From Labrys monachus (GTDB lineage Bacteria; Pseudomonadota; Alphaproteobacteria; Rhizobiales; Labraceae), in NCBI RefSeq assembly GCF_030814655.1, contig NZ_JAUSVK010000001.1, forward strand, positions 5,959,001-6,023,000: a stretch of DNA of 64,000 nucleotides. The letters are read 5' to 3'. The translations under genes and the position numbers were made by a program. Of this stretch, positions 52,542 to 61,700 are shown in pieces. The notes beneath the pieces are model-generated. The model worked only from the letters and a program-made list of their open reading frames with translations. It ran no database searches and was not told the origin of the DNA. The stretch's first letter is position 1, and every line of letters begins with the position of its first letter.

Positions 52542-54665
52542 ATGTCCTTTCGCGAACGCCTGCAGGCCTGGCGCTACAATCTCGTTCCCGACCATGTCGT
52601 CGGCGAGATCCTGACCAAGCGCTGGACCGACAATGCCATCCCCTTCCTGGTGCTGGTCGTCACGGTCGCGGTGTTCGGCACCGCCATATCGGGGTTCTTC
52701 CGGATCTCCTCGCTGCAGGATTCGACGCGCCAGCTCGGCGAGTTCTCGATCGTGGTGATCGGCCTGACGGTGGTGATGCTCGGCGGCGGCATCGATCTGT
52801 CGGTCGGCTCGATCTTCGCGCTCTCGACCTTCTCGGCGGTTTCCGCCTTCTTCATCTTCCACCAGCCGGTCGGCCTCGCCCTCCTCGCGGCGATCGCCAC
52901 GGGCATCGCCTGCGGCGCGATCAACGGCTACCTGATTGGCTATCTGCGGCTCAGGGCCTTCCTGACCACCCTCGTCACCTTCATCCTCGGCCGGGCCGTC
53001 TTCGACATCCTCGTGGTCAATTTCGCGGCGCAGATCCAGCTGTCCGACGCGGCGTCGGACCTGTGGGACTATATCGGCGACGGCAGCTTCCACGGCCTGT
53101 CCGTCTCGGTGGCGACGGCCCTCGTGCTCGCGGTCATCGCCCATGTCGCGCTGACCCGCTCGCGCTTCGGCTGGCATGTGCTGGCCGTGGGCGGATCCCG
53201 GCGCTCGGCGCACAATGCCGGCATCCGCGTGCGCCGCACCGTGTTCCTCACCTATGTCTTCTCGGGCTTCTGCTCGTCGATCGCCGGCTTCCTCATCGCC
53301 TGCCGGCTAAGCGGGGCGGGACCGGGCACCGGCCTCAACCTGGAGATCCTGGCGCTGACCGCGGCCGTCGTCGGCGGCAACAGCCTGGGCGGCGGGCGCG
53401 GCTCGATCGTCAAGGGCCTGATGGGCGCGATCATCGTCCTGGTGATGACCAACGGCCTGATCCGCCTCGGCTACGGCACCGGCACCAACCAGATGGTGCT
53501 CGGCATCATGCTGGCGGCCGCCGTCATCGTCGACATCCGCTGGCTGAAGAACCGCCACAAGGTCCTCAACGAGGTCTATGTCGCGCCGGTCTACCTGAAG
53601 ATGGGCGAGGCCGCCTCGGCGCAGCCGGGCTCGGGCACGCCTTACGCGCTCGACAACCGCCTGTCGCAGGCCGCTTCCATCGGCCTCGGCGAGCTCGAAG
53701 GCCCGGAGGATATCATCCTCGACCGCGACGACCATCTCTATTGCGGCACCCGGCATGGCGAGATCATCCGCTTCTTCGCGCCCGACTATGCGCGTTCTGA
53801 GGTGTTCGCCCATGTCGGCGGCTTCCCGCTCGGGCTCGCCTTCGACCGGGCCGGCAACCTCATCAGCTGCGTCGGCGCCATGGGGCTGTATTCGATCGCG
53901 CCCGACCGCAGCGTCACCAAGCTCTCGGCCGAGACCGCGCGCTCCTGGACCTCGATCGTCGACGATGCGCGGCTGCGCGACCCCAATGATTGCGACATCG
54001 CGCCGGACGGGCGCATCTATTTCACCGATTCCACCAAGCGCTACGACGCCCATGACTGGGCGCTGGATTCGATCGAGAACCGCGCCACCGGCCGCCTCCT
54101 GGTGTTCGACCCCCGCGACGGCTCGACCAGGACCCTGCTCGACGGCTACCGCTACACCAACGGCGTATGCATGGCGCATGACGGCAAGTCGCTGTTCTTC
54201 GCCGAGAGCTGGGCCTGCCGCGTGCACCGCTACTGGCTGGAGGGCCCGAAGGCGGGCACGGCCGAATGCGTGATCCGCGACATGCCGGGCTATCCCGACA
54301 ATATCAACCGCGCCTCGGACGGCCGTTACTGGATGGCGTGGCTCGGCATGCGCACGCCGAGCTTCGACCTGTCGCTGCGCCATCCCGCCATGCGCAAGCG
54401 CATGACGCGCCGCCTGCCGCAGGACGAATGGCTGTTCCCCAACATCAACACCGGCGGCATCGTGAAGTTCGACGAGAAGGGCGCCATCGTCGGGGCGATG
54501 GGCGATCTCACCGGCGATTCGCACCCGATGGTCACCTCGATGCGCGAGCACAAGGGCCAGCTCTTCGTCGGCGGCATCCTCAACAACCGCATCGGCCGCC
54601 TCGATCTCGCCGGCGCGGATGAGAGCTGGACCGGCCCCGCCTCCTATTGGGGGGCGCAGCGATGA
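52542..54665 (+). CDS. ABC permease (RbsC-like) fused to strictosidine-synthase-like propeller
   Basis: A 707-residue fusion. Residues about 1-340 are a complete ribose-type permease: LGGGIDLSVGSIFALS, FLTTLVTFILGRAVFD, VGGNSLGGGRGSIVKG and a last helix ending at about 331, followed by the basic stretch RWLKNRHK. After a linker, residues about 375-707 form a six-bladed propeller of the SMP-30/strictosidine synthase type: GPEDIILDRDDHLYCGTRHG, DPNDCDIAPDGRIYFTDS, YRYTNGVCMAHDGKSLFFAE and MPGYPDNINRASDGRYW. Plain RbsC proteins are about 320-340 residues. The basic segment after the last helix predicts that the propeller is cytoplasmic. No internal stop or frameshift is seen. It would couple import to lactone or ester hydrolysis. 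Confidence 0.85.
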   Translation: MSFRERLQAWRYNLVPDHVVGEILTKRWTDNAIPFLVLVVTVAVFGTAISGFFRISSLQDSTRQLGEFSIVVIGLTVVMLGGGIDLSVGSIFALSTFSAVSAFFIFHQPVGLALLAAIATGIACGAINGYLIGYLRLRAFLTTLVTFILGRAVFDILVVNFAAQIQLSDAASDLWDYIGDGSFHGLSVSVATALVLAVIAHVALTRSRFGWHVLAVGGSRRSAHNAGIRVRRTVFLTYVFSGFCSSIAGFLIACRLSGAGPGTGLNLEILALTAAVVGGNSLGGGRGSIVKGLMGAIIVLVMTNGLIRLGYGTGTNQMVLGIMLAAAVIVDIRWLKNRHKVLNEVYVAPVYLKMGEAASAQPGSGTPYALDNRLSQAASIGLGELEGPEDIILDRDDHLYCGTRHGEIIRFFAPDYARSEVFAHVGGFPLGLAFDRAGNLISCVGAMGLYSIAPDRSVTKLSAETARSWTSIVDDARLRDPNDCDIAPDGRIYFTDSTKRYDAHDWALDSIENRATGRLLVFDPRDGSTRTLLDGYRYTNGVCMAHDGKSLFFAESWACRVHRYWLEGPKAGTAECVIRDMPGYPDNINRASDGRYWMAWLGMRTPSFDLSLRHPAMRKRMTRRLPQDEWLFPNINTGGIVKFDEKGAIVGAMGDLTGDSHPMVTSMREHKGQLFVGGILNNRIGRLDLAGADESWTGPASYWGAQR

Positions 54666-55720
54666 TCCTCGACCCGCTCCTCGACCTCTTCCGCGGCAGG
54701 ACGATCACGGTGCCGCCGATGGACGGCGCGTTCCGCCCCGACACGCGGCTCGACGAGGCCCCCGTGCTGGCCGAACTGCCCGAGCCCGACAATCTCGCCG
54801 TGCTGAAAGACGGCCTCGTCGCCAGCAGCGGCAACGCCGTGTTCTCGATCGGCGAAGGCGGGGAGCCCCGCGTGCTGGAGACGTATCCCGCCCCCGTCAC
54901 GGCGCTGGCGGTGTCGCCGGCGGACGAGATCGCCGTCGGCCTGGAGACGGGCATGCTGACGATCGGCAGCGCGGCTGTCGGCCTGCCCGACGCCGTCCGC
55001 TGCATCACCGCCCTCGCCTATGGCGCCGACGGCACGCTGTGGCTGGCGAACGGCTCGTCCGCCTGCAGTCCGGGCGCCTGGGCCGCCGACCTCCTGCGCA
55101 AAGCCGCATCGGGCTCGCTGTGGAAGCGCGAGGCGGGCGAGAGCTCCTTCCGGCAGGTCGCCGGCGGGCTGGCCTTTCCGAACGGCCTGCTGGCGGACGG
55201 AGACGGCATCGTCGCCAGCGAGGCCTGGCGCCATCGCCTCATCCGCGTCGGCGGCGCCGGCGTGCGGGCCGCGACCGCCGCCGACCACCTGCCCGGCTAT
55301 CCGGCCCGCCTCTCGCGTGGCGCCGATGGCGGGGTCTGGCTCTGCCTCTTCGCCCCGCGCAACCGCCTCGTCGAGTTCGTGCTCCGGGAGGAACGCTATC
55401 GGCAGGACATGCTGCGCGACGTGCCGCCGGCCTACTGGATCGCGCCGGCGTTCTCTTCCGGCCGCGATTTCCTCGAGCCGCTGCAATGCGGCGGCATCAA
55501 GACGATGGGCGTGCACAAGCCGTGGTCGCCGAGCCGCTCCTACGGCATGGTCGTGCGCCTCGATGCCGGCCTGATGCCGGTGTCGAGCCTGCACAGCCGC
55601 GCCGACGGCCGCCGCCACGGCACCTGCAGCGCCGTCGAGCACCGGGGCCGGCTGGTCGTCGCCTCCAGGGGCGGCGGCTGCCTCGTCACCGTCGACAATG
55701 CCGCAGCGGGAGGATCGTGA
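54662..55720 (+). CDS. Second strictosidine-synthase/SMP-30-like propeller protein
   Basis: Protein of 352 residues that overlaps the fusion gene by ATGA. FPNGLLADGDGIVASEAWRHRLIRV and LPGYPARLSRGADGGVWLCLF match the family core and correspond to NGVCM... and PGYPDNINRASDGRYW in the fusion partner. It lacks a signal peptide, so it should be cytoplasmic. Several motifs are weaker than in the fused domain, which suggests a diverged paralogue with a different or reduced activity. Confidence 0.75.
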   Translation: MILDPLLDLFRGRTITVPPMDGAFRPDTRLDEAPVLAELPEPDNLAVLKDGLVASSGNAVFSIGEGGEPRVLETYPAPVTALAVSPADEIAVGLETGMLTIGSAAVGLPDAVRCITALAYGADGTLWLANGSSACSPGAWAADLLRKAASGSLWKREAGESSFRQVAGGLAFPNGLLADGDGIVASEAWRHRLIRVGGAGVRAATAADHLPGYPARLSRGADGGVWLCLFAPRNRLVEFVLREERYRQDMLRDVPPAYWIAPAFSSGRDFLEPLQCGGIKTMGVHKPWSPSRSYGMVVRLDAGLMPVSSLHSRADGRRHGTCSAVEHRGRLVVASRGGGCLVTVDNAAAGGS

Positions 55721-55721
55721 G

Positions 55722-57233
55722 ATGGAGGGCCGAGCGATGGAGCCGATCGTCCGCCTGGAAGGGGTTTCCAAGACCTATCGCGGCGTTCCCGCCGTCACCG
55801 GCGTCGATTTCGAGCTGCGCAAGGGCGAGATCCACGCGCTGCTCGGCGAGAACGGGGCGGGCAAGTCCACGCTCACCAAGATCATCTCCGGGGCGGTCGA
55901 GGCCAGCGCCGGCCGGATGTTCCATCATGGCAAGGAAGTCCGGTTCGCCTCCCCGCACGAGGCCCTGAAGGCCGGCATCGCCATGGTGTTCCAGGAAACC
56001 AGCCTGGTGCCGTCGATGACGGTGGCGCAGAACCTTTATCTCGGGTCGGAGAAGTTCCTGAACCGCCTTCGCGGCATCTATATCGCCGCCCAGCAATTCC
56101 TGCAGTCCCTCAATTTCCCGGTCGACCCCGCCGCGACCGTGGAGACGCTGGGCGCGGCCAAGCGCCAGATGGTGGAGATCGCCAGGGCCGTGCACCACAA
56201 TGCCGAGGTGATCATCTTCGACGAGCCGACGGCGACGCTGACCCCCGAGGAGAAGCGGCATTTCTTCGCGCTGGTGCGCCGGCTGAAAGCGCGCGGCGTC
56301 GCGGTCATCTTCATCTCGCACGCCCTGGAGGAGGCGCTCCTCTTGTCCGACCGCATCACCATCCTGCGCGACGGCGAATTGGTGGCGAGCGGCGAGACGG
56401 CGCTGTTCGACCGGGAGAAGATCGTCGCCGCCATGGTGGGCCGCACCCTGTCGACCGCGCTGTACAAGGACCGCAGCCAGAGCCCGCTGCGCAAGCCCGG
56501 CCGCAGGGTGCTGTCGGTGCAGGACGTCTCGATGGGCAGCATCGTGCGCAACAATTCCTTCTCGGTGTTCGAGGGGCAGATCACCGGCGTGTTCGGCCTG
56601 ATCGGCTCCGGCCGGACCGAGACGTTCAAGATCGTTTCGGGCATCTACAAGCGCGACTTCCGGCGCGGCGGCATCATTGAGCTCGACGACAAGCCGGTGC
56701 GCTACACCGTGCCGCGGGAAGCGATGAAGGACGGCATCGTCTACGTCACCGAGGACCGCAAGAGCGAAGGCATCTTCGAGACGATGTCGATCGCCGAGAA
56801 CCTGTTCGCCGGCCTGCTCGCCGCCGGTCGGGAAAAGGCCTGGGTGGTGAGCTTCAGCGAAATGCACGAGCTTGCGAAGACCTGGACGGACACCCTCAGC
56901 ATCCGCGCCATCAACGATAATGCGCGGGTGGTCGAACTGTCGGGCGGCAACCAGCAGAAGGTGGTGATCGGCAAGGGCCTGGTGCAGGAGCCACGCATCG
57001 TGATCTTCGACGAGCCGACGCGCGGCGTCGACGTCGGGGCGATCGTCGAGATCCATCAGATCATCAACAAGCTCGCCGACCGGGGGCTGGCTGTGGTGGT
57101 GATCTCGTCCTATCTGCCGGAGATCATGAATCTTTCGGACCGCATCCTGGTCTGCCGCCAGGGCCGCATCGTCGAGGAATTCTCGCCGCGGGAAGCCACG
57201 GAAGAAAAGATCATGTACGCAGCCGTGCATTGA
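55722..57233 (+). CDS. Ribose-type ABC transporter tandem ATPase (RbsA/MglA-like)
   Basis: ATPase of about 503 residues with two ABC domains. Domain 1: GENGAGKST, VFQETSLVPSMTV, a signature region LGAAKRQM that is degenerate, and VIIFDEPTATL. Domain 2: degenerate loop GLIGSGRTE, TEDRKSEGIF, signature LSGGNQQK and IVIFDEPTRGVD. ATG at 55722 follows GGGAGGA; ATG at 55737 is a good alternative, preceded by GGAGGG. It energises the two permeases upstream. Confidence 0.87.
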   Translation: MEGRAMEPIVRLEGVSKTYRGVPAVTGVDFELRKGEIHALLGENGAGKSTLTKIISGAVEASAGRMFHHGKEVRFASPHEALKAGIAMVFQETSLVPSMTVAQNLYLGSEKFLNRLRGIYIAAQQFLQSLNFPVDPAATVETLGAAKRQMVEIARAVHHNAEVIIFDEPTATLTPEEKRHFFALVRRLKARGVAVIFISHALEEALLLSDRITILRDGELVASGETALFDREKIVAAMVGRTLSTALYKDRSQSPLRKPGRRVLSVQDVSMGSIVRNNSFSVFEGQITGVFGLIGSGRTETFKIVSGIYKRDFRRGGIIELDDKPVRYTVPREAMKDGIVYVTEDRKSEGIFETMSIAENLFAGLLAAGREKAWVVSFSEMHELAKTWTDTLSIRAINDNARVVELSGGNQQKVVIGKGLVQEPRIVIFDEPTRGVDVGAIVEIHQIINKLADRGLAVVVISSYLPEIMNLSDRILVCRQGRIVEEFSPREATEEKIMYAAVH

Positions 57234-57266
57234 GCGCGGCACCGCGTTTCTCAGGAGGACAGGACC

Positions 57267-57677
57267 ATGGCCACCGTACGGCTCTTGACGGACAGCGAGG
57301 TCGAGGCGATCCCCGCCGCCAAGGCGGTGTTCGACGATATCAGGGCGACGCGCAAATCCGATTTCGTCAATAATTTCTGGCGCGCCCTCGCCAACGATCC
57401 CGCTTTGCTCGAGCGGACCTGGCAGGAGCTCAAGGCGGTGATGGTCGCCGACGGCGCCCTCGATCCGCTCGTGCGGGAGATGATCTACATCGCGGTCTCC
57501 ACCGCCAATGGCTGCACGTATTGCATCCACTCGCATACCGCCTCCGCCCGCGCCAAGGGGATGACCGACGCCCAGCACGGCGAATTGCTCGCGGTCATCG
57601 GGCTGGCCGGCAAGACCAACCATCTGGTGACGGCGATGCAGGTGCCGGTCGATGCCGCATTCGAGGTCAAGAGCTGA
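57267..57677 (+). CDS. AhpD-like carboxymuconolactone decarboxylase family protein
   Basis: Small protein of 136 residues with the AhpD core: REMIYIAVSTANGCTYCIHSHTASARAKG, in which CTYC and the following His form the redox/proton-relay site. Such proteins act as alkylhydroperoxidase-type reductants or in aromatic ring pathways. It starts 33 nt after the ATPase and is probably the last gene of the sugar operon; its part there is unclear. Confidence 0.82.
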   Translation: MATVRLLTDSEVEAIPAAKAVFDDIRATRKSDFVNNFWRALANDPALLERTWQELKAVMVADGALDPLVREMIYIAVSTANGCTYCIHSHTASARAKGMTDAQHGELLAVIGLAGKTNHLVTAMQVPVDAAFEVKS

Positions 57678-57702
57678 GGGATCGCGGAGGGGCGCGGGGC
57701 TA

Positions 57703-58760
57703 GAGCGGAATTTGTCTGAGTGGAATCGGAAGGGATTCCACTGGATGGCTTAGTGTGATTCATAGGTTTCCGGGCTATTCCGGAGATGAAGCATGACGAA
57801 GCGTGGTGAAGCCTATTCGCAGGATTTGCGAGATCGTGTGCTTGGGGCGCTGGATAGCGGGATGTCGGCGAGCACAATCGCACCAATCTTCAGGGTGAGT
57901 GTGTCCTACATCTACAAGGCGGCCGCGCGGCGGCGCGCGACGGGGGAGGTCAGTGCCCGCCCCCAGCGCAATCATGTTCCGCTCAAGCTTGCCAAGCATG
58001 AAGAGGTTCTGCGGGCCAAGGTCGCGGCTGATCCGGATGCGCGTGTCGCGGATCTGCGGGCCTGGGCGGAGGAAGAATTGGGGGTCAGCATCAGCCATGC
58101 CCCGATGTGGCATATGCTCAAGCGGCTTGGGCTGACATATAAAAAAAGACGATCCACGCCAGCGAGCAAAAACGCCCCGATGTCGCGGCCGCTCGCCGCA
58201 AATGGCACAGCAACCAAATCTGGCTGAGGCCCTCGCGTCTGGTCTTCATTGACGAGACCTGGGCCTCGACCGCGATGGCGCGCCACTACGGCAGGTGCAA
58301 GCGCGGACAGCGCCTGATCGACTACGTGCCGCATGGCCATTGGAAAACCACGACCTTCATTGGCGCTCTGCGCAGCGGGGGATTGACAGCTCCCTGCGTG
58401 CTCGACGGCCCAGTCAACGGCGATTGCTTCAAGGCCTATGTCGCGCAGATCCTCGTTCCCACCCTCAATTACGGCGATATCGTCATCATGGACAATCTGA
58501 GCAGCCACAAAGTCCCGGGTGTGCGCCAAGCCATCGAGGCCGCAGGGGCGGAACTGCTTTACTTGCCCGCCTACTCCCCCGATCTCAATCCGATCGAGAA
58601 CCTCTTCGCAAAGCTCAAAGCTCTCCTGCGCGCGGCTGCAACCCGATCCATCCACGATCTCTGGGACGAAATCGCCAAAACTCTCCCGCGCTTCTCCCCG
58701 TCCGAATGCAGAAATTACTTCTCTAATGCTGGATATTCTACAGTCTGAACAATTTCGCTC
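57703..58760 (+). mobile_element. IS630-family insertion sequence
   Basis: Element of 1058 bp bounded by TA dinucleotides at 57701-57702 and 58761-58762, the target duplication expected of IS630/Tc1-mariner elements. Terminal inverted repeats begin GAGCGGAATTTGTCTGA on the left and, read inward, GAGCGAAATTGTTCAGA on the right. It carries one transposase in two frames. Ends and catalytic residues are intact, so it may still be active. It lies between the sugar operon and the autotransporter. Confidence 0.88.
57793..58748 (+). CDS. IS630-family transposase, expressed by -1 frameshift
   Basis: DDE transposase split over two frames. Frame 1 (57793-58227) holds the N-terminal helix-turn-helix (STIAPIFRVSVSYIYKA). 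The run A7G at 58141-58148 allows a -1 slip; continuing in the other frame gives KKKTIHASEQKRPDVAA, then the catalytic Asp in VFIDETWAS, the second Asp in IVIMDNLSSHK and the Glu in NPIENLFAKLK. The shifted reading stays open to 58748, with no premature stop, so this looks like programmed frameshifting and not decay. The frameshifted product would be about 318 residues. Confidence 0.87.
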
Positions 58761-58780
58761 TAGCCTCCGGGACCCGGACC

Positions 58781-61700
58781 TCAGAAGCTCACCGCAAGCG
58801 TACCCTTCGCGCTCTGGTCGATGGCGTTTCGCCCGAACTGGCCGCCATAGCTGACGCCGAAGGTGGTGCTCGGCGTGAGGTGGACGTCGAGGCCGGTATC
58901 GACGATGGCGGCATCGCGGGTGACCGGCAGGCCGGCGACCTCGAATTGGCTGCTGCCGCCGGAGAAGGCGAACAGCGAGGTCGGCGTGGTCTCGCCATAG
59001 GCATGGCGCCAGCCGAGCGTCGCCTTGGCGGTGACCGGCAGGCCGGCGGTCTCGAAGGTGCCGGCGAGGTGGAAGCCGAGGGTGGAGAAGGTCACCCCCT
59101 CGTTGCGGCCGGACGCGGTGAGCGCGGCGGCGCTGCCTTCCTCGGTGAAGCCGTCGACATGCTGGTTGACGTAAGCGAGGTTGGCGAAGGGTTCGAGCCC
59201 GATGCCGCCGCTGGTCAGCCGGTAGCCGAGTTCGCCGAAGGCCTGCGCCGTACTGGCATGGTAGCTCGCCTGCGGATAGCCGGCGAAGCCGCCGAAGGCC
59301 ACCGTGCGGCTGGTGTCGATGTCGTGCCAGGTATAGGCGCCGCCGAGCCGGAGGGCGAGCGCGCCCCATTGCCTGCCGCCATAGAGGCCGAGCGTATAAT
59401 CGTCGCTGGTGGCCGAGGAGCCTCTGGCGTCGACGTCGACATTCGACTGGCTGTAGCCCGCCAGCAGGCCGGCGCGCCAGTCGTCGAAGATCGGCGCATC
59501 GAGGCCGGCGACGAAGCCGCCGATCGAGCGCGAGGATGAGGCGGCATTGCCGTCGGTGCCGGCATGACCCCAGGCGCCGAAGGCATGGCCCCAGGCGGTG
59601 AAGCGGCCGGGATCGGCCTCGCAGCCGGCGCCGGCGGTGATACCGCCGGCATCCGGCCGGGCGGGGCTGGCGCCGAAGCCGGTGGCACAGAAGGCGTCGC
59701 GCAGCCGGTCGAGGGCGGCCTCGCGCACGAAGCGGCTGTCCTCGATCATCTGCCCGGCGAGCGAGGCGTGCACCTCGCCCGAAAGCTGGTTGAAGGCGTG
59801 CCGCGCCCCGGCGGCATCGAGCACGGCGACGGCGTTCCACACCGCGTTGGTCCCCGGCGGCAGGCTGTCGACCGCCGCGCCCGTCGTCGCCTCGTTGCGC
59901 GTCTCAGCCACCGAAGCGAAGGAGACGTCGTTGCGGGCGAGCGTCATCGTCACGCTGTCGGCGGTATAGCCGAGGACCGGATCGATGAAGGCGTAGTTGG
60001 AACTGATGGTGGCGAAGGTGCCGGTGACGCCGCTGTCGGCCTCCAGGATGGTGTAGGTCTGCAGCGCCTGGTAGGTGCCGCCGAGGCCGAGATGCAGCAC
60101 CGAGCCGCCATTGAGGGTCGCGGTGCCGGTGGCATGGATGAGGTCGCTGTCGCCGCTGGCCGGGTCTGCCTCGACGTCGTAGATCGAGCCGGCGTCGAAC
60201 ACGACATTGCCGTTGACGGTGAGGGTGCCGATCGAATTGCCGGGGGCGACGGTGCCGCCGCTCTCGACCACGAGGCCGCCGATCGAGCCCTTGCCGCCGA
60301 GCGCCGCGCCGTCCTGCACCGTGACGATACTGGCCAGGCTGGCGCCGGAGGAGGCATCGTCGCCGACCACCAGCTTGCCGGCCGAGACCGTGGTTGCGGC
60401 GGTGTAGGCGCTGCTGTCGCCGTTGAGCACCAGCGTGCCGGTGCCGGTCTTGGCCAAGGCGCCGGTGCCGCCGAGACTGCCGCCGTCGACGAGGCTGGCG
60501 CCGGCATCGACCTGCAGCGTCGCGGCCTGGTCGAAGGTGAAGCTGCGGGTGGTCGCGAAGGAGGAGGTCGCCTCCAGCGTGCCGCCGGAGAAGGTCACCC
60601 CGCTGGCGGCGTCGCCGAGATTGGCGTCGGCGGAGACGGCGAGCGTGCCTTCCTCGATCGTGGTGCCGCCCGCATAGGAATTGCTGCCCGACAGGGTGAG
60701 CATGCCCGTGCCCGTCTTGGTGAGCGTGCCGGTGCCGGTGACGGTATTGGCGAGGGTATCGTCGCTCGCCTGGTCGAGCACCAGGGCGGCATCGTCCTCG
60801 ATCGAGCCCGAGCCGAGGCTCGCCGCCGCGGCCTGCAGGGTGCCGGCCGAGATCAGCGTGCCGCCCTGATAAATGTTGGCGCCGGTGAGCACCAGCGTGC
60901 CGGCGCCCGCCTTGGTCAGGCCGCCCGCCCCGGCGACGGTGCCGGTCAGCGTCAGCGTGGTGGCGGCCGCGGCGTCGAAGGCGCCGTTGGTGGTCAGCGT
61001 CACGCTGCGGGCGCTGGTGACGTCCGCCGTCGTCTGCAGCGTCGGCGCGCTGTCCTGCGGCCCGCCGGTCGCATCGAAGGTGAGGCCGCCCGAGATATCG
61101 CCGAGATTGGCGTCGGCCGAAACCGACAGCGTGCCCGCCGCGATGGTGGTGCCGCCGGCATAGATATTGGTGCCGGCGAGGACGAGGGTGCCGTAATCGG
61201 TCTTCTTCAGCCCGCCCGTGCCCTCGAGCACCGAGGCGATGGTGGCGGTCATCGTCCTGCCGTCCGCGGTGCCGTCGCCGACGCGGATGATCGCCGCGCC
61301 GCTGGCCGGCGCCAGGGTGATCGCATCGCCCGTCACGGTGTAGCCGCTGGTCGCGAACTGCATGCCGGTGACGCTCACCGGGGCAAGGCCGCCGTCGTCG
61401 TCGACGGTGACGGTGCCCGCCGCGGCCTCGAACACCGCAAAGCCCGGCTGCGGCTTCATCGGGCCGGGCGCATTGCCGTCCTGGTCCGTCCAGTTGGCGC
61501 CCGTCGTGGTCCAGGTGCCGGTGCCGCCATGGATGGTGCCGTCCGGTGCCGTCGTGCCGCCGTTCCAGAAGTTTACGGTGACGCCGCTGCTGTCGACCAG
61601 ATTGACCTGGTGATCGACCGCCGTCTGCACATAGAGGTCCGAGGCCGAGGTCCCGTCCGGCGTGGTGCCGATAGCGAGGCCGTTGTCGGTGAGCGTGCCG

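Noticed and set aside
57793-58748. Transposase as a broken pseudogene
   Set aside because: The frame change occurs exactly at an A7G slip site and the joined protein has all DDE residues, which favours programmed frameshifting.
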